DNA from: Elusimicrobiota bacterium
Lineage (GTDB): Bacteria; Elusimicrobiota; Elusimicrobia; UBA1565
Direction of reading: 5' to 3'
Length of the DNA: 64,000 bases
Assembly: GCA_003450735.1 (NCBI GenBank)
Contig: DMEZ01000071.1
Span: forward strand, 1 to 64,000
The stretch's first letter is position 1. The number at the start of each line of letters is the position of its first letter. Positions 1-8,947 of the stretch are shown one piece after another. The notes under the pieces were generated by a model that made no database searches, had not been told where the DNA came from, and saw nothing but the letters and a program-made list of their open reading frames with translations. The position numbers were made by a program, and so were the translations under genes.

Positions 1-162
1 GATAAGAGCCTCTCCGAGGTCGTGCGCCAAGCGGTCGACCGCCTGCTCGGTGCCGAGGCGGAAGCCGCGGGGCCCTCGAGGCTGAGCGACATCTGCGGCA
101 TCGCCCAAGACCCCGGCGGGCCTTCCGGCCGAGACCACGACAAGACCCTCTACGGAAGATGA
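1..162 (+). CDS. Antitoxin of a VapBC-like pair, C-terminal part only
   Basis: The reading frame is open from the first base and ends with TGA, giving the last 53 residues of a protein whose start lies outside the window. The visible start (DKSLSEVVRQAVDRLL) looks like the second helix of a ribbon-helix-helix DNA-binding domain. A short hydrophilic tail follows, as expected of an antitoxin that wraps its toxin. Its stop overlaps the start of the PIN-domain gene (ATGA), the usual order and coupling of vapB-vapC pairs, in which the antitoxin neutralises the ribonuclease and represses the operon. The family call rests on this helix and on the neighbour, so the exact antitoxin class is uncertain. 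Confidence 0.6.
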   Translation, partial: DKSLSEVVRQAVDRLLGAEAEAAGPSRLSDICGIAQDPGGPSGRDHDKTLYGR

Positions 163-557
163 AGCGCGTCTTCGTCGATACCTCGGCGTGGTACGCCTAC
201 GCTCGGCGCGACGACCCCGACCACGCGGCCGTCAAGGAAGCTCTCGAGGCCTGGCAAGGCCGCCTGGTGACCAGCGATTTCGTGTTCGACGAGGTGGTCA
301 CCCTGGTCCGGGTGCGCCTGGGACACGGCGCCTCCGTACACGTCGGAGAGGCGCTCCGCGACCCTTCCGTCGTCGACCTGATCCGCCTGCTCCCCGAGGA
401 CGAGGAGGACGCCTGGGAGTGGTTCAAGCGCCATAAGGACAAGGCCTACTCCTTCACCGACTGCGCCGATTTCGCCCTGATGCGCAGGCTGCGGATCCCC
501 GCCGCCATCACGACCGACAGGCACTTCGCCCAAGCGGGGTTCGAGGTCATGCCGTGA
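159..557 (+). CDS. PIN-domain ribonuclease toxin, VapC-like
   Basis: A 132-residue protein, the normal size for a VapC toxin. It opens with the PIN signature FVDTSAWYA (acidic D7). E45 in FVFDEVVTL, D101/D104 in SFTDCADFALM and D120 in ITTDRHF complete the expected acidic cluster that binds Mg2+ or Mn2+ for RNA cleavage. The ATG overlaps the stop of the upstream antitoxin by four bases, and its own stop overlaps the GTG of the next gene. The likely role is a toxin-antitoxin endoribonuclease acting on tRNA or rRNA; the substrate cannot be read from sequence. Confidence 0.85.
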   Translation: MKRVFVDTSAWYAYARRDDPDHAAVKEALEAWQGRLVTSDFVFDEVVTLVRVRLGHGASVHVGEALRDPSVVDLIRLLPEDEEDAWEWFKRHKDKAYSFTDCADFALMRRLRIPAAITTDRHFAQAGFEVMP

Positions 558-1255
558 GGGCGGCGTGGGGTCTCCTCGCGGCCTATATGGCTCTAGGCTT
601 GGCCTTGAACATCTTCCTGCCCCTGCGGAGCATGGAACAATGGTTCCGCATCTTCCTCTGGGGCACCTTCCTGCGCGCGGCCGCGTTCGGCTTCCTGCTC
701 TGGAAGAGCCCGGTTCCCTTCCGCTTCGCCGGGATGCGGCCGGCGCCGTTCCTGGCCCACGCCGCCCTCATGCTCGCGCTCTGGAGCGTCCTGCTCACGC
801 AGGCCCGGGGAGAACCTTGGGGCTGGGGGGAGCGGGCCCTGGCTCTGCCGGCGGTCCTGATGGTCGGCCTCTTCGAGGAGACCCTCTTCCGGGGCGCTCT
901 GCTCGCTGGGCTTGCGGCGCGCTTCGGCGAGGGGAAGGGCGCCCTGGCGTCCTCGGTGCTCTTCACTATCTTCCACACCCGGCCCCAGGCCGTGGCCGCC
1001 TGGCCGCACATCTTCCTGACGGGCTGCGTGTTCGCGAACCTGCGCCTGCGGGGGATGAGCCTGGGCCAGCTCGCGCTCATCCACGCGGGCGCGGACGCCT
1101 TGTTCTTCTTCCATGGGAAGGAGTCGGCGAGCGGGTACGGGTCGGCCTACTGGGTGTTCCTGGGGGGGCTCTTCGCCTACGCCGCGCTCACGGCGCCTTC
1201 GACGGGAAGAGCACCGGCTCGAGGTGCGCCAGCGTCCTGGCCGTGGCCCCGGTGA
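554..1255 (+). CDS. CPBP-family intramembrane metalloprotease (Abi/CAAX-like)
   Basis: A 233-residue multi-pass membrane protein. It carries the three motifs of the CPBP (CAAX prenyl protease/bacteriocin-processing) family: EETLFRG (E108, E109, R113), the F-x3-H motif FTIFH (H141) and a third-motif histidine in HAGADALF (H177). These residues form the catalytic metal site inside the membrane. The GTG start overlaps the PIN gene stop (GTGA), so it looks translationally coupled to the toxin-antitoxin pair. The last 68 bases overlap the 3' end of the convergent waaA gene, and the C-terminal Pro/Ala/Arg-rich tail is probably an effect of reading across waaA antisense. The substrate is unknown; some relatives confer bacteriocin self-immunity. 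Confidence 0.8.
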   Translation: MRAAWGLLAAYMALGLALNIFLPLRSMEQWFRIFLWGTFLRAAAFGFLLWKSPVPFRFAGMRPAPFLAHAALMLALWSVLLTQARGEPWGWGERALALPAVLMVGLFEETLFRGALLAGLAARFGEGKGALASSVLFTIFHTRPQAVAAWPHIFLTGCVFANLRLRGMSLGQLALIHAGADALFFFHGKESASGYGSAYWVFLGGLFAYAALTAPSTGRAPARGAPASWPWPR

Positions 1256-2507
1256 ACTCCCGGGCGGTGCGCCGGGCGGCCTCGCCGGCGTCGGCGCGGC
1301 GCACGGGCGAGTCCAGCCAGCCGGCCAAGAGCGTCTCGATCTGAGTTGCGTCCTCGACGAGAGTCCCGCCGCCGGAGCGGCGCAGGGCCTCGGCCGGCTC
1401 CTGGGTGTTGGCCGTGTGCGGGCCGAAGAGGACGGGACAGCCCAGGCGCGCGGGTTCGAGCAGGTTGTGCCCGCCGACCGGGACCAGCGTCCCGCCCACG
1501 AAGGCCGCGAAGGCCCAGGCGTAGAGGCTTCCCAGCACGCCCAGCCCGTCCACGAGCAGGCAGTCCGTCCCGCCGCTCGGAGGGGCCGCTCCGGCTTCCA
1601 GCTCCGACCAGCGCAGGAAGCCCAGCCCGGCGCGTTTGAGCAGGTCGGCCGCCTCGCCGCAGCGCTCCGGGTGGCGCGGCGCGAGGATGAGGCGCAGATC
1701 GGGACGCTTTCGGGCGGCCGCCTTGTGGGCCTCTAGGAGGATCTCCTCTTCCCCGCGCCGCGTGCTGCCCGCGGCCCAGACCGGGGCGCCGGCCCAGCCC
1801 AGCTTCGCGAGCTTCCCGGAGGTGTCGTCGTGGGCGGGCGTTTCGCCCACGTCGTATTTCATGTTCCCGGCGACCAGGGCCGCCTCGTCTCGAAGGCCCA
1901 GGGCCTGGTAGCGGCGCGCGTCGTCCTGGGTCTGCAGGGCCGCCCGGTCGAGCAGGGAGAGGATGCCGGAGAAGAAGCCGTGGAGCAGGCGGTAGCGCCC
2001 GAAGGCCCGCGAGGTCATGCGCCCGTTGGCGAGCCCCAGGCGCAGGCCGCGCCGGCGGGCCAGATGCAGGGTCATGGGCCAGAGCTCGGTCTCGATGAGC
2101 AGGAGCGAGGAGGGGCGGAGGCGCTCCAGGAAGGCCGAGACGCAGGGGCGGAGGTCGACCGGCGCGAGCAAGGCGAGGTCCACGCCGGGCAGGGTTCTGG
2201 CCTTCTCCCGCCCGGGCACCGTGGAAGTCGTCATGACGATCCGGGGCCGCTCCTTGCGCCGGGAGAGGGCGGCGAGCAGGGGGGCGGTCGCGAGAGCCTC
2301 GCCGACCGAGGCCGCGTGGATCCAGAGGACCGAGCGGGCCGGGTGGGACTCGAAGACCCTCAGGAGCTCCTCGCGCGGCAAGCCCAGCCTCTGTCGGAGG
2401 TCCTCGAGGCCCTCGCGCAGGGAGGCGCCCCGGCCGGCCAGCAGGAACTTGAAGAGCACCGCCGCCGCCACGAAGGGGAAGAACAGCTGATAGAGGAAGA
2501 GCGTCAT
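1188..2507 (-). CDS. waaA: 3-deoxy-D-manno-octulosonic acid (Kdo) transferase
   Basis: A 439-residue GT30 glycosyltransferase that moves Kdo from CMP-Kdo to the lipid A precursor at the inner membrane. The N-terminus is one hydrophobic anchor (residues 1-25). The catalytic-base region reads IHAASVGEA (E70), followed by IETELWP, WAAGSTRRGEEE, LAPRHPER and the nucleotide-binding GGHNLLEPARLGCPVLFGP. Length matches the family. It is the last gene of the minus-strand series and overlaps the upstream acyltransferase by four bases (ATGA), which places it with lipid A assembly. It is the clearest evidence in the window for a lipopolysaccharide outer membrane. Confidence 0.95.
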   Translation of the reverse strand: MTLFLYQLFFPFVAAAVLFKFLLAGRGASLREGLEDLRQRLGLPREELLRVFESHPARSVLWIHAASVGEALATAPLLAALSRRKERPRIVMTTSTVPGREKARTLPGVDLALLAPVDLRPCVSAFLERLRPSSLLLIETELWPMTLHLARRRGLRLGLANGRMTSRAFGRYRLLHGFFSGILSLLDRAALQTQDDARRYQALGLRDEAALVAGNMKYDVGETPAHDDTSGKLAKLGWAGAPVWAAGSTRRGEEEILLEAHKAAARKRPDLRLILAPRHPERCGEAADLLKRAGLGFLRWSELEAGAAPPSGGTDCLLVDGLGVLGSLYAWAFAAFVGGTLVPVGGHNLLEPARLGCPVLFGPHTANTQEPAEALRRSGGGTLVEDATQIETLLAGWLDSPVRRADAGEAARRTAREFTGATARTLAHLEPVLFPSKAP

Positions 2508-3136
2508 CGCACCGCCTCATCCGCCTCGTCCGTGACCCGGTTCAACGAGCGCTCGAGCTCGAGGGCTTTGTCCCTCAGGTCGTCCGCGGGGCCCACGCTC
2601 ACCGGCGGGCCGTGCGCCACGCAGATGCGCGAGAAGGGCAGGGGCACCTGGAAGCGGTCCCAGGCCTTCGCGAAGGTCAGTCTGCGGCTGGCCGCGTTCG
2701 TGATGGGCAGAATGGGCCTGCCGGACTTCTGCGCGAGGTAGAGCGCCCCTTCCTTGGCCTTGCGGGCCGGCCCCTTGGGCCCGTCCGGGGTGATGCCGAC
2801 GCAGGAGCCCGAGGAGAGGAGCTCGAAGAGCTCCTTGGCCGAGGCCGAGGCTCCGCGCGAGGAGGAGCCCCGCACGGCGGGGATGCCGAAGAGTCCCATG
2901 GTCTTGGCGATGAGCTCGCCGTCGCGGCTGCGGCTGACCAGGACGGGGGCGGGCGTGCCCCGATGGGTGAAGGTGAAGGCGACCTGCCGCTGGTGCCAGA
3001 AGGCGTAGATGAAGGGGCCGCTCCGCTTCACGGCCTCGAGGTGCTCGAGTCCGCGCCACTGGATGCTGGAGGTGCGGTGGACGAGGTTCAGGAAGCCGTA
3101 GGCGAGGTAGGGGGCGGCGGCGCGCAGGGGGTCCAA
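2504..3136 (-). CDS. DUF374 lysophospholipid-acyltransferase-like protein
   Basis: A 210-residue protein with the DUF374 pattern: FIYAFWHQRQ near residue 45, SRSRDGELIA near 70, VRGSSSRGAS near 88 and GITPDGPKGPARKAKEGAL near 115. These proteins are distant relatives of glycerophosphate and lipid A acyltransferases and often sit beside waaA, as here. The start is TTG, directly after the TAG stop of the upstream gene in the same frame, with no base between. The stop overlaps the waaA ATG. A lipid A or phospholipid acylation role is inferred from family and neighbours; the acyl donor and acceptor are unknown. Confidence 0.82.
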   Translation of the reverse strand: MDPLRAAAPYLAYGFLNLVHRTSSIQWRGLEHLEAVKRSGPFIYAFWHQRQVAFTFTHRGTPAPVLVSRSRDGELIAKTMGLFGIPAVRGSSSRGASASAKELFELLSSGSCVGITPDGPKGPARKAKEGALYLAQKSGRPILPITNAASRRLTFAKAWDRFQVPLPFSRICVAHGPPVSVGPADDLRDKALELERSLNRVTDEADEAVR

Positions 3137-3727
3137 CTACTTCTTGGCCCTGCCGGACTCGGCCTTGGAGCGCCGGCGGGCCTTGGCGATCCAGCTCAGG
3201 CAGAAGGCGGCCGAGCAGCGGGGCGTGAAGATCGATTCGTCGATCTTCACGCCGATCTTGGAGGCGTGCAGCTTTCCGGCCAGGAAATCGAGCTGGGCGG
3301 GGTCGCTCACGTAGTGGATGGGGCTGAGCTCGCAGCGCTCCTGCTCGACCTCGTCGGCGATGAGGCCGATGACGAAGCGCACGGCTTCCTCGATGGAGAG
3401 GGTCAGGATGCGCTCGGCCAGCTTGGCTTTTTCCCCGCCGGCGCGCCGCTCGGCGTCCATCCACTCGTCGGCCCCCGGGCCCAGCGTGAGGAGGCCGACC
3501 GTGTGCCCGAGGCCCGGGATGGGGGCGAGTCTGGCCGTCTCCTTGGATTCGGGGCCGAAGGAGTCGAAGACCACCGAGGGGTGCAGCCGCTCGGAGAAGG
3601 AGTCCACGTGCCGGAGGAAGGCCTCCTCGGTGTCGAGGCCCAGGCTCTGCATGTCCGCCGCGCGGCGCAGGCGGCGGCGCATGTCGCGGGGGTGCAGGGC
3701 CAGCCGGAACCCGCGGATCTTGCGCAT
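3137..3727 (-). CDS. Probable B12-dependent methionine synthase activation-domain-like protein
   Basis: A 196-residue soluble, basic protein. Its second half matches my memory of stand-alone MetH activation-domain proteins: LGPGADEWMD, a helix with IEEAVRFVIGLIADEVE, then CELSPIHYVSDPAQLDFLAG, and KIGVKIDESIFTPRCSAAFC where those proteins have a SPGYG block and a P-x-K-S-x-S block. In MetH this domain binds AdoMet and reductively reactivates cobalamin. The SPGYG motif is altered to SPIHY here, so an active function is not assured. It sits four bases after secF. Its TAG stop directly abuts the DUF374 gene in frame. No methionine synthase is present in the window. Confidence 0.5.
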   Translation of the reverse strand: MRKIRGFRLALHPRDMRRRLRRAADMQSLGLDTEEAFLRHVDSFSERLHPSVVFDSFGPESKETARLAPIPGLGHTVGLLTLGPGADEWMDAERRAGGEKAKLAERILTLSIEEAVRFVIGLIADEVEQERCELSPIHYVSDPAQLDFLAGKLHASKIGVKIDESIFTPRCSAAFCLSWIAKARRRSKAESGRAKK

Positions 3728-3731
3728 ACCT

Positions 3732-4736
3732 TTAGCCCTTGCGGCGCCGCCTCTCCGCGCGGGAGAGCTTCGCGGGCTGTTCGGGCTGGACGGTGGGCTG
3801 CGAGGGCAGGACGGCGGCCGTCGTGGAGCCTTCCGTCGCCCGGTCGCCGTGGCCGACCTCGAACTGGTAGATGAGGGGCGCGGCGATGGCGATGCTCGAG
3901 AAGGTGCCCAGGATGCAGCCCAGGGTCATGCCCATGGCGAAGTCGTGGATGACCGGCCCGCCGATGCCCCAGAGAGTCCCCACCGCGATGAGGAGGGTGA
4001 GCACGGTGATGACGGTCCGCGAGAGGGTCTCGTTGATGCTCGTGTTGATGACGCTGCCCAGGGACTCCCGGCGGAAGATGCGCATCTTCTCGCGCATGCG
4101 GTCGAGGATGACGATGGTGTCGTTGATGGAGTAGCCCGCGAGCGTCAGGAGGGCGGCCACCAGCGTGAGGTTGAACTCGCAGCGCAGGAACGAGTAGAGG
4201 CCCAGGAGGATGATGACGTCGTGGGTGAGGGCGAGGATGCCCGCGATGCCCCAGATGAAATTCTGGAAGCGGAAGGCGACGTAGACCACGATGCCGAGCA
4301 GCGAGAAGATGACCGCGAACATGGCCTGCCGGAACAGGTGCTTGCCGACCATCGGGCCGACGTAGTCCTTCGCGTCCACCCGGATCTTGTTGTCGGGGGC
4401 GGCCTCCTGGAGCTTCTCGAGGAACACGTCCATGGCCTGGGCCGAGCCTTCGCCCTCGGTCTTGAGGCGGATGGAGAAGGTGTCCGTTCCGGTGAACTGC
4501 TGGAGGCCGGCGTCGGCGTAGCCGAGCTTGGCGATGCGGTCGCGCACGGACTCAAGGGTCTCGCTCTGGGTATAGGTGATCTGCACCACGGAGCCGCCCG
4601 TGAACTCGATGCCGTAGTTGATGCCGCGCAGGGCGAGCGAGAGGGCGGCGAGCAGGAGCAGCGTCCCGGAGAGGGTGAAGTACCTGTAGCGGTTCCCGAT
4701 GAAGTCGATCTGAGTGCGCTGGTGGAAGATTTCCAT
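3732..4736 (-). CDS. secF: Protein translocase subunit SecF
   Basis: A 334-residue inner-membrane protein. The first transmembrane segment is near residues 22-37, followed by the typical GINYGIEFTGGSVVQI entry to the periplasmic P4 domain. The later transmembrane bundle includes GYSINDTIVILDRMRE, the conserved SecF motif. With SecD and YajC it forms the complex that uses the proton motive force to assist late steps of Sec export. It starts four bases after secD in the usual yajC-secD-secF order. The C-terminal tail is basic (RAERRRRKG). Confidence 0.97.
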   Translation of the reverse strand: MEIFHQRTQIDFIGNRYRYFTLSGTLLLLAALSLALRGINYGIEFTGGSVVQITYTQSETLESVRDRIAKLGYADAGLQQFTGTDTFSIRLKTEGEGSAQAMDVFLEKLQEAAPDNKIRVDAKDYVGPMVGKHLFRQAMFAVIFSLLGIVVYVAFRFQNFIWGIAGILALTHDVIILLGLYSFLRCEFNLTLVAALLTLAGYSINDTIVILDRMREKMRIFRRESLGSVINTSINETLSRTVITVLTLLIAVGTLWGIGGPVIHDFAMGMTLGCILGTFSSIAIAAPLIYQFEVGHGDRATEGSTTAAVLPSQPTVQPEQPAKLSRAERRRRKG

Positions 4737-4740
4737 GGGG

Positions 4741-6168
<1,428 letters not shown>

Positions 6169-6180
6169 GGGGGATGTCCT

Positions 6181-6501
6181 TTACGCGTTGGTCGGCTGTT
6201 TGCCGTTGGTCGAAGCGAGGGCCGTCGCGGTGATGACCTTGGTGATGGTGGAACGGGCCACCGTGACGACGGTCTTCTCGGCGATCTTGACGTCGATCTC
6301 GGGGCCGCGCAGGGAGGTGACGGTGCCGAAGATGCCGCCGCCGGTGAGGACGCGGTCGCCGTTGGAGAGGTTGTCGAGCATCTTCTGATGCTCCTTCATC
6401 TGCTTCTGCTGGGGGCGGATGATGAGGAAGTAGAAGATGGCGAAGATGGCCAGGATGGGCACGAAGCTCATGATGGGGTTGGGGGCGGCGGCAGGGGGCA
6501 T
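6181..6501 (-). CDS. yajC: Preprotein translocase subunit YajC
   Basis: A 106-residue protein with one N-terminal transmembrane helix (residues 10-28, FVPILAIFAIFYFLIIRPQQ). The diagnostic RPQQKQMKEHQKMLDNL and GDRVLTGGGIFGTV follow. It associates with SecDF in the inner membrane. The start is ATG with a GGAG-type ribosome-binding site about 8 bases upstream. The 118-base gap upstream and a -10-like element suggest that the sec genes can be transcribed from their own promoter. Confidence 0.95.
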   Translation of the reverse strand: MPPAAAPNPIMSFVPILAIFAIFYFLIIRPQQKQMKEHQKMLDNLSNGDRVLTGGGIFGTVTSLRGPEIDVKIAEKTVVTVARSTITKVITATALASTNGKQPTNA

Positions 6502-6531
6502 TAGTTGGCTCCTATTCCTTAAAGTGGAGGG

Positions 6532-6537
6532 ATTCTA
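6532..6537 (-). promoter_or_regulatory. Possible -10 element upstream of yajC
   Basis: The minus strand reads TAGAAT here, five of six matches to TATAAT, about 30 bases before the yajC ATG. No convincing -35 lies 16-18 bases upstream, so this is a weak promoter call. The position in the only sizeable gap of the minus-strand series supports it. Confidence 0.35.
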
Positions 6538-6619
6538 CAACAATCGAAGGGGCTTTTCGAGGAAAAGTAGGGAGGGTCGAAGCCGAGGCGCTCCAGGCCC
6601 GGCGGGACGGCGGCCCATC

Positions 6620-8473
6620 TCAGGAGAAGTCGGTTTCGAGGCTGGAGCGCTCTTTGGAGAGGATCCGGCCGTAGAGCTTGACCAGGTCTCCCTGGGAGAG
6701 GAGCCCCACCATGCGGCTCTTGTCGGTCCGTGCCACCACCGGCAGGCGGTCGAAGCCGCCCCCGTGCATGAGCCGGACCGCTTGGGCGGCGGTGTCGTCG
6801 GGATAGAGAAGGGGCAGTCGGACGAGGGCGAAGCGCTCGATCGGGGAAGAGGCGTCGGCCGGAGTCTCCCCGGACGTGGCTTCCTGGATCTCGGCGTAGG
6901 TCACCAGCCCCTTGAGCTTCCCGTCTTGATCCAGGACGGGGAAGCCGCTGTGCTTGCTGGTCTGGAACCGGCGGACGACCGCGCCCAGAGGCTCGTCGGC
7001 GCGGAGGCTCTCGACGCGCCGCGCCATGATGTCCTCGATGAGGGTCCTCTCCAGCAGCGTCGAGGTCTCGTTCCCGGAGAGACGCACGCCCTTGCGCAGC
7101 AGCTTGAGCGTGTAGATCGTCTCCGGCTCGAGCATCCGCCCCACCAGGATGGCCGAGACGGTGGCCAGCATGACGGGGAGGATGATGGCGTAGTCGTAGG
7201 TCATCTCGAAGAGGATCAGGATGGCGGTGAGGGGGGCATGGGTGGCGGCTCCGAAGACGGCGGCCATGCCGACCATGGCGTAGGCGCCCGGGCTGACGTC
7301 CCAGGGGGTGATGAAATTGAAGTAATGCCCGAGCGTCCCGCCGAGCATGGCGCCCATGAAGAGGCTCGGCATGAAGATCCCGCCGGACCCTCCGGAGCCC
7401 AGGGTGAAGGCGGTCGCCAGCATCTTCCCGGGGATCATCAGCGCCATGACCCAGACCGGGAAGCCCCCCAGCAGGGCCTGCTCGATGACGGAATGGCCCG
7501 TGCCGAGGACTCCCGGCAGGTAGAGCCCCAGAACCCCGGTGAGCAGTCCGCCCACCGCGGGACGCCAGCGGGCGTGCACGGCGCTCCAGCCGTCGAAGGT
7601 GTCCTCGAAGCGGTAGAGGATCCGGGTGAACCACTTGGCCACGAATCCGGCGCAGATCCCGAGGAGGACGTAGAGCCCGAGCTCGGCCGGGTGCTTGAGG
7701 CGGTACGCTGGGACCTGGAAATAGGCGTTGGAGCCGTGCAGGGCCCTCGACGCCGTGGCCGCGACCACGGTGCTTAGGACGACCATCGCGAAGGGGCCGG
7801 GGGTGAAGCGGCGGAGGATGATCTCCATGGCGAAGGCCATGCCGCCCAGGGGGGCGTTGAAGGCCGCGGCGATGCCGGCGGCGGCCCCGCCGGCCACCAT
7901 CGTGCTCGTGACCGCGGGCGGCATCCGCGCGAACTGCGCGAGCCGGGAGCCCAGCGCGGAGCCGATCTGGACGATGGGGCCCTCGCGGCCGGCCGAGCCG
8001 CCGGTGCCGATGGTGAGCGCGCTGCAGACGGCCTTGAGCGCCGCCACGCGGCCGCGGATGCGTCCTCCGTTCCTGGCCACGGCGATCATCACCTCGGGGA
8101 CGCCGTGGCCCTTGGATTCCGGCGACAGGTAGTAGATGATGGGGCCCACGATGAGGCCTCCCAGCGCGGGAAGGAGCAGGGTCTGCCAGCGCGCGCCGAA
8201 GGGCATGTGGGCCAGGCCGACCGCGGTGGCGCCCATGCCGATGCGGAAGATGGCTTCGATGAGCCAGTCCGTGGCGTAGGCGCCGATGGCCGTGACCAGG
8301 CCGATGAGCACGGCCAGCGCCGCGAGGAAGTTCGTGTCGGAGGGGACGAGGAAGGGGCGCAGGCGCTCGTAGGCCGCGAGGGCGGCCGCCCGCGTCCGTT
8401 CCCATATCCGCTCGGCCGCTTCGAAGAGCGGACGCAGGGCGGCCTGGATGCGTTCGGGGGGCACTCGGCCCAT
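6620..8473 (-). CDS. CLC-family chloride channel/transporter with C-terminal CBS pair
   Basis: A 617-residue protein: CLC membrane domain (about residues 45-455) followed by two CBS domains (about 475-605). The ion-path motifs are KGHGVPEV (residues 121-128), GGSAGREGPIVQIG with the gating glutamate E164, and GSGGSGGIFMPSL. The position matching the internal proton glutamate of E. coli CLC (E203) is isoleucine 218, directly after E217 in FNAPLGGMAFAMEII, which hints at channel-like rather than tightly proton-coupled transport. CBS domains commonly bind adenine nucleotides and regulate gating. The gene has an SD-like GGGGAG before its ATG. It sits between tgt and yajC, an unusual place. Confidence 0.92.
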   Translation of the reverse strand: MGRVPPERIQAALRPLFEAAERIWERTRAAALAAYERLRPFLVPSDTNFLAALAVLIGLVTAIGAYATDWLIEAIFRIGMGATAVGLAHMPFGARWQTLLLPALGGLIVGPIIYYLSPESKGHGVPEVMIAVARNGGRIRGRVAALKAVCSALTIGTGGSAGREGPIVQIGSALGSRLAQFARMPPAVTSTMVAGGAAAGIAAAFNAPLGGMAFAMEIILRRFTPGPFAMVVLSTVVAATASRALHGSNAYFQVPAYRLKHPAELGLYVLLGICAGFVAKWFTRILYRFEDTFDGWSAVHARWRPAVGGLLTGVLGLYLPGVLGTGHSVIEQALLGGFPVWVMALMIPGKMLATAFTLGSGGSGGIFMPSLFMGAMLGGTLGHYFNFITPWDVSPGAYAMVGMAAVFGAATHAPLTAILILFEMTYDYAIILPVMLATVSAILVGRMLEPETIYTLKLLRKGVRLSGNETSTLLERTLIEDIMARRVESLRADEPLGAVVRRFQTSKHSGFPVLDQDGKLKGLVTYAEIQEATSGETPADASSPIERFALVRLPLLYPDDTAAQAVRLMHGGGFDRLPVVARTDKSRMVGLLSQGDLVKLYGRILSKERSSLETDFS

Positions 8474-8509
8474 TCTACAAAACTCCCCGACGGTTCCGGG
8501 TTCTCTGCG

Positions 8510-8947
8510 TTACGCCTGGGCGGAGTTCTTTCGGGCCCTCAGGGAACAGCCCAGCCGGACACCCGCCCAGGAGGCCAGAGCCCAGGACAAGAAGGTGCCC
8601 AGCAGGAACACGTTCTCGGGGAACGGCAGGGGATCGGAATCATGGACGAGGTACACCATGACCAGGTTCACCGCGATCATGAAAATGGCGGGGTAGACTC
8701 CGACAGAGACGCCGAGAGCGCCCAGCCAGGTCTTGAGATGAGGGCGGCTCAGGTAGCCGGTCAGCAGGCCCCCTGGGAAGAGCGCCGCGGGAAGCAGGAT
8801 GGCGAACGCCACCCCCAGGTAGGACTCGGGAGAGCCTCCTGCGCGGGAGCGGTACGCCTCCAGGAGGCCGACGAGGAGGGCGTAGACCCCGGCTGAAACC
8901 ATGTTGCCGAGCAGGACGAAGACGGCGAGTTTCGCTATGCGCTTCAT
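8510..8947 (-). CDS. Small four-helix membrane protein, unknown
   Basis: A 145-residue protein with about four hydrophobic segments (near residues 6-28, 43-65, 75-100 and 110-132) and a basic C-terminus. I recognise no family motif. It is translationally coupled to tgt: its ATG overlaps the tgt stop by four bases, so it is expressed with the queuosine genes. A transport or membrane-support role cannot be argued further from sequence. Confidence 0.7.
   Translation of the reverse strand: MKRIAKLAVFVLLGNMVSAGVYALLVGLLEAYRSRAGGSPESYLGVAFAILLPAALFPGGLLTGYLSRPHLKTWLGALGVSVGVYPAIFMIAVNLVMVYLVHDSDPLPFPENVFLLGTFLSWALASWAGVRLGCSLRARKNSAQA

Noticed and set aside
6551..6565. Small hairpin CTTTTC-GAG-GAAAAG between the CLC gene and yajC
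   Set aside because: AT-rich six-pair stem without a T-run; too weak to call a terminator.
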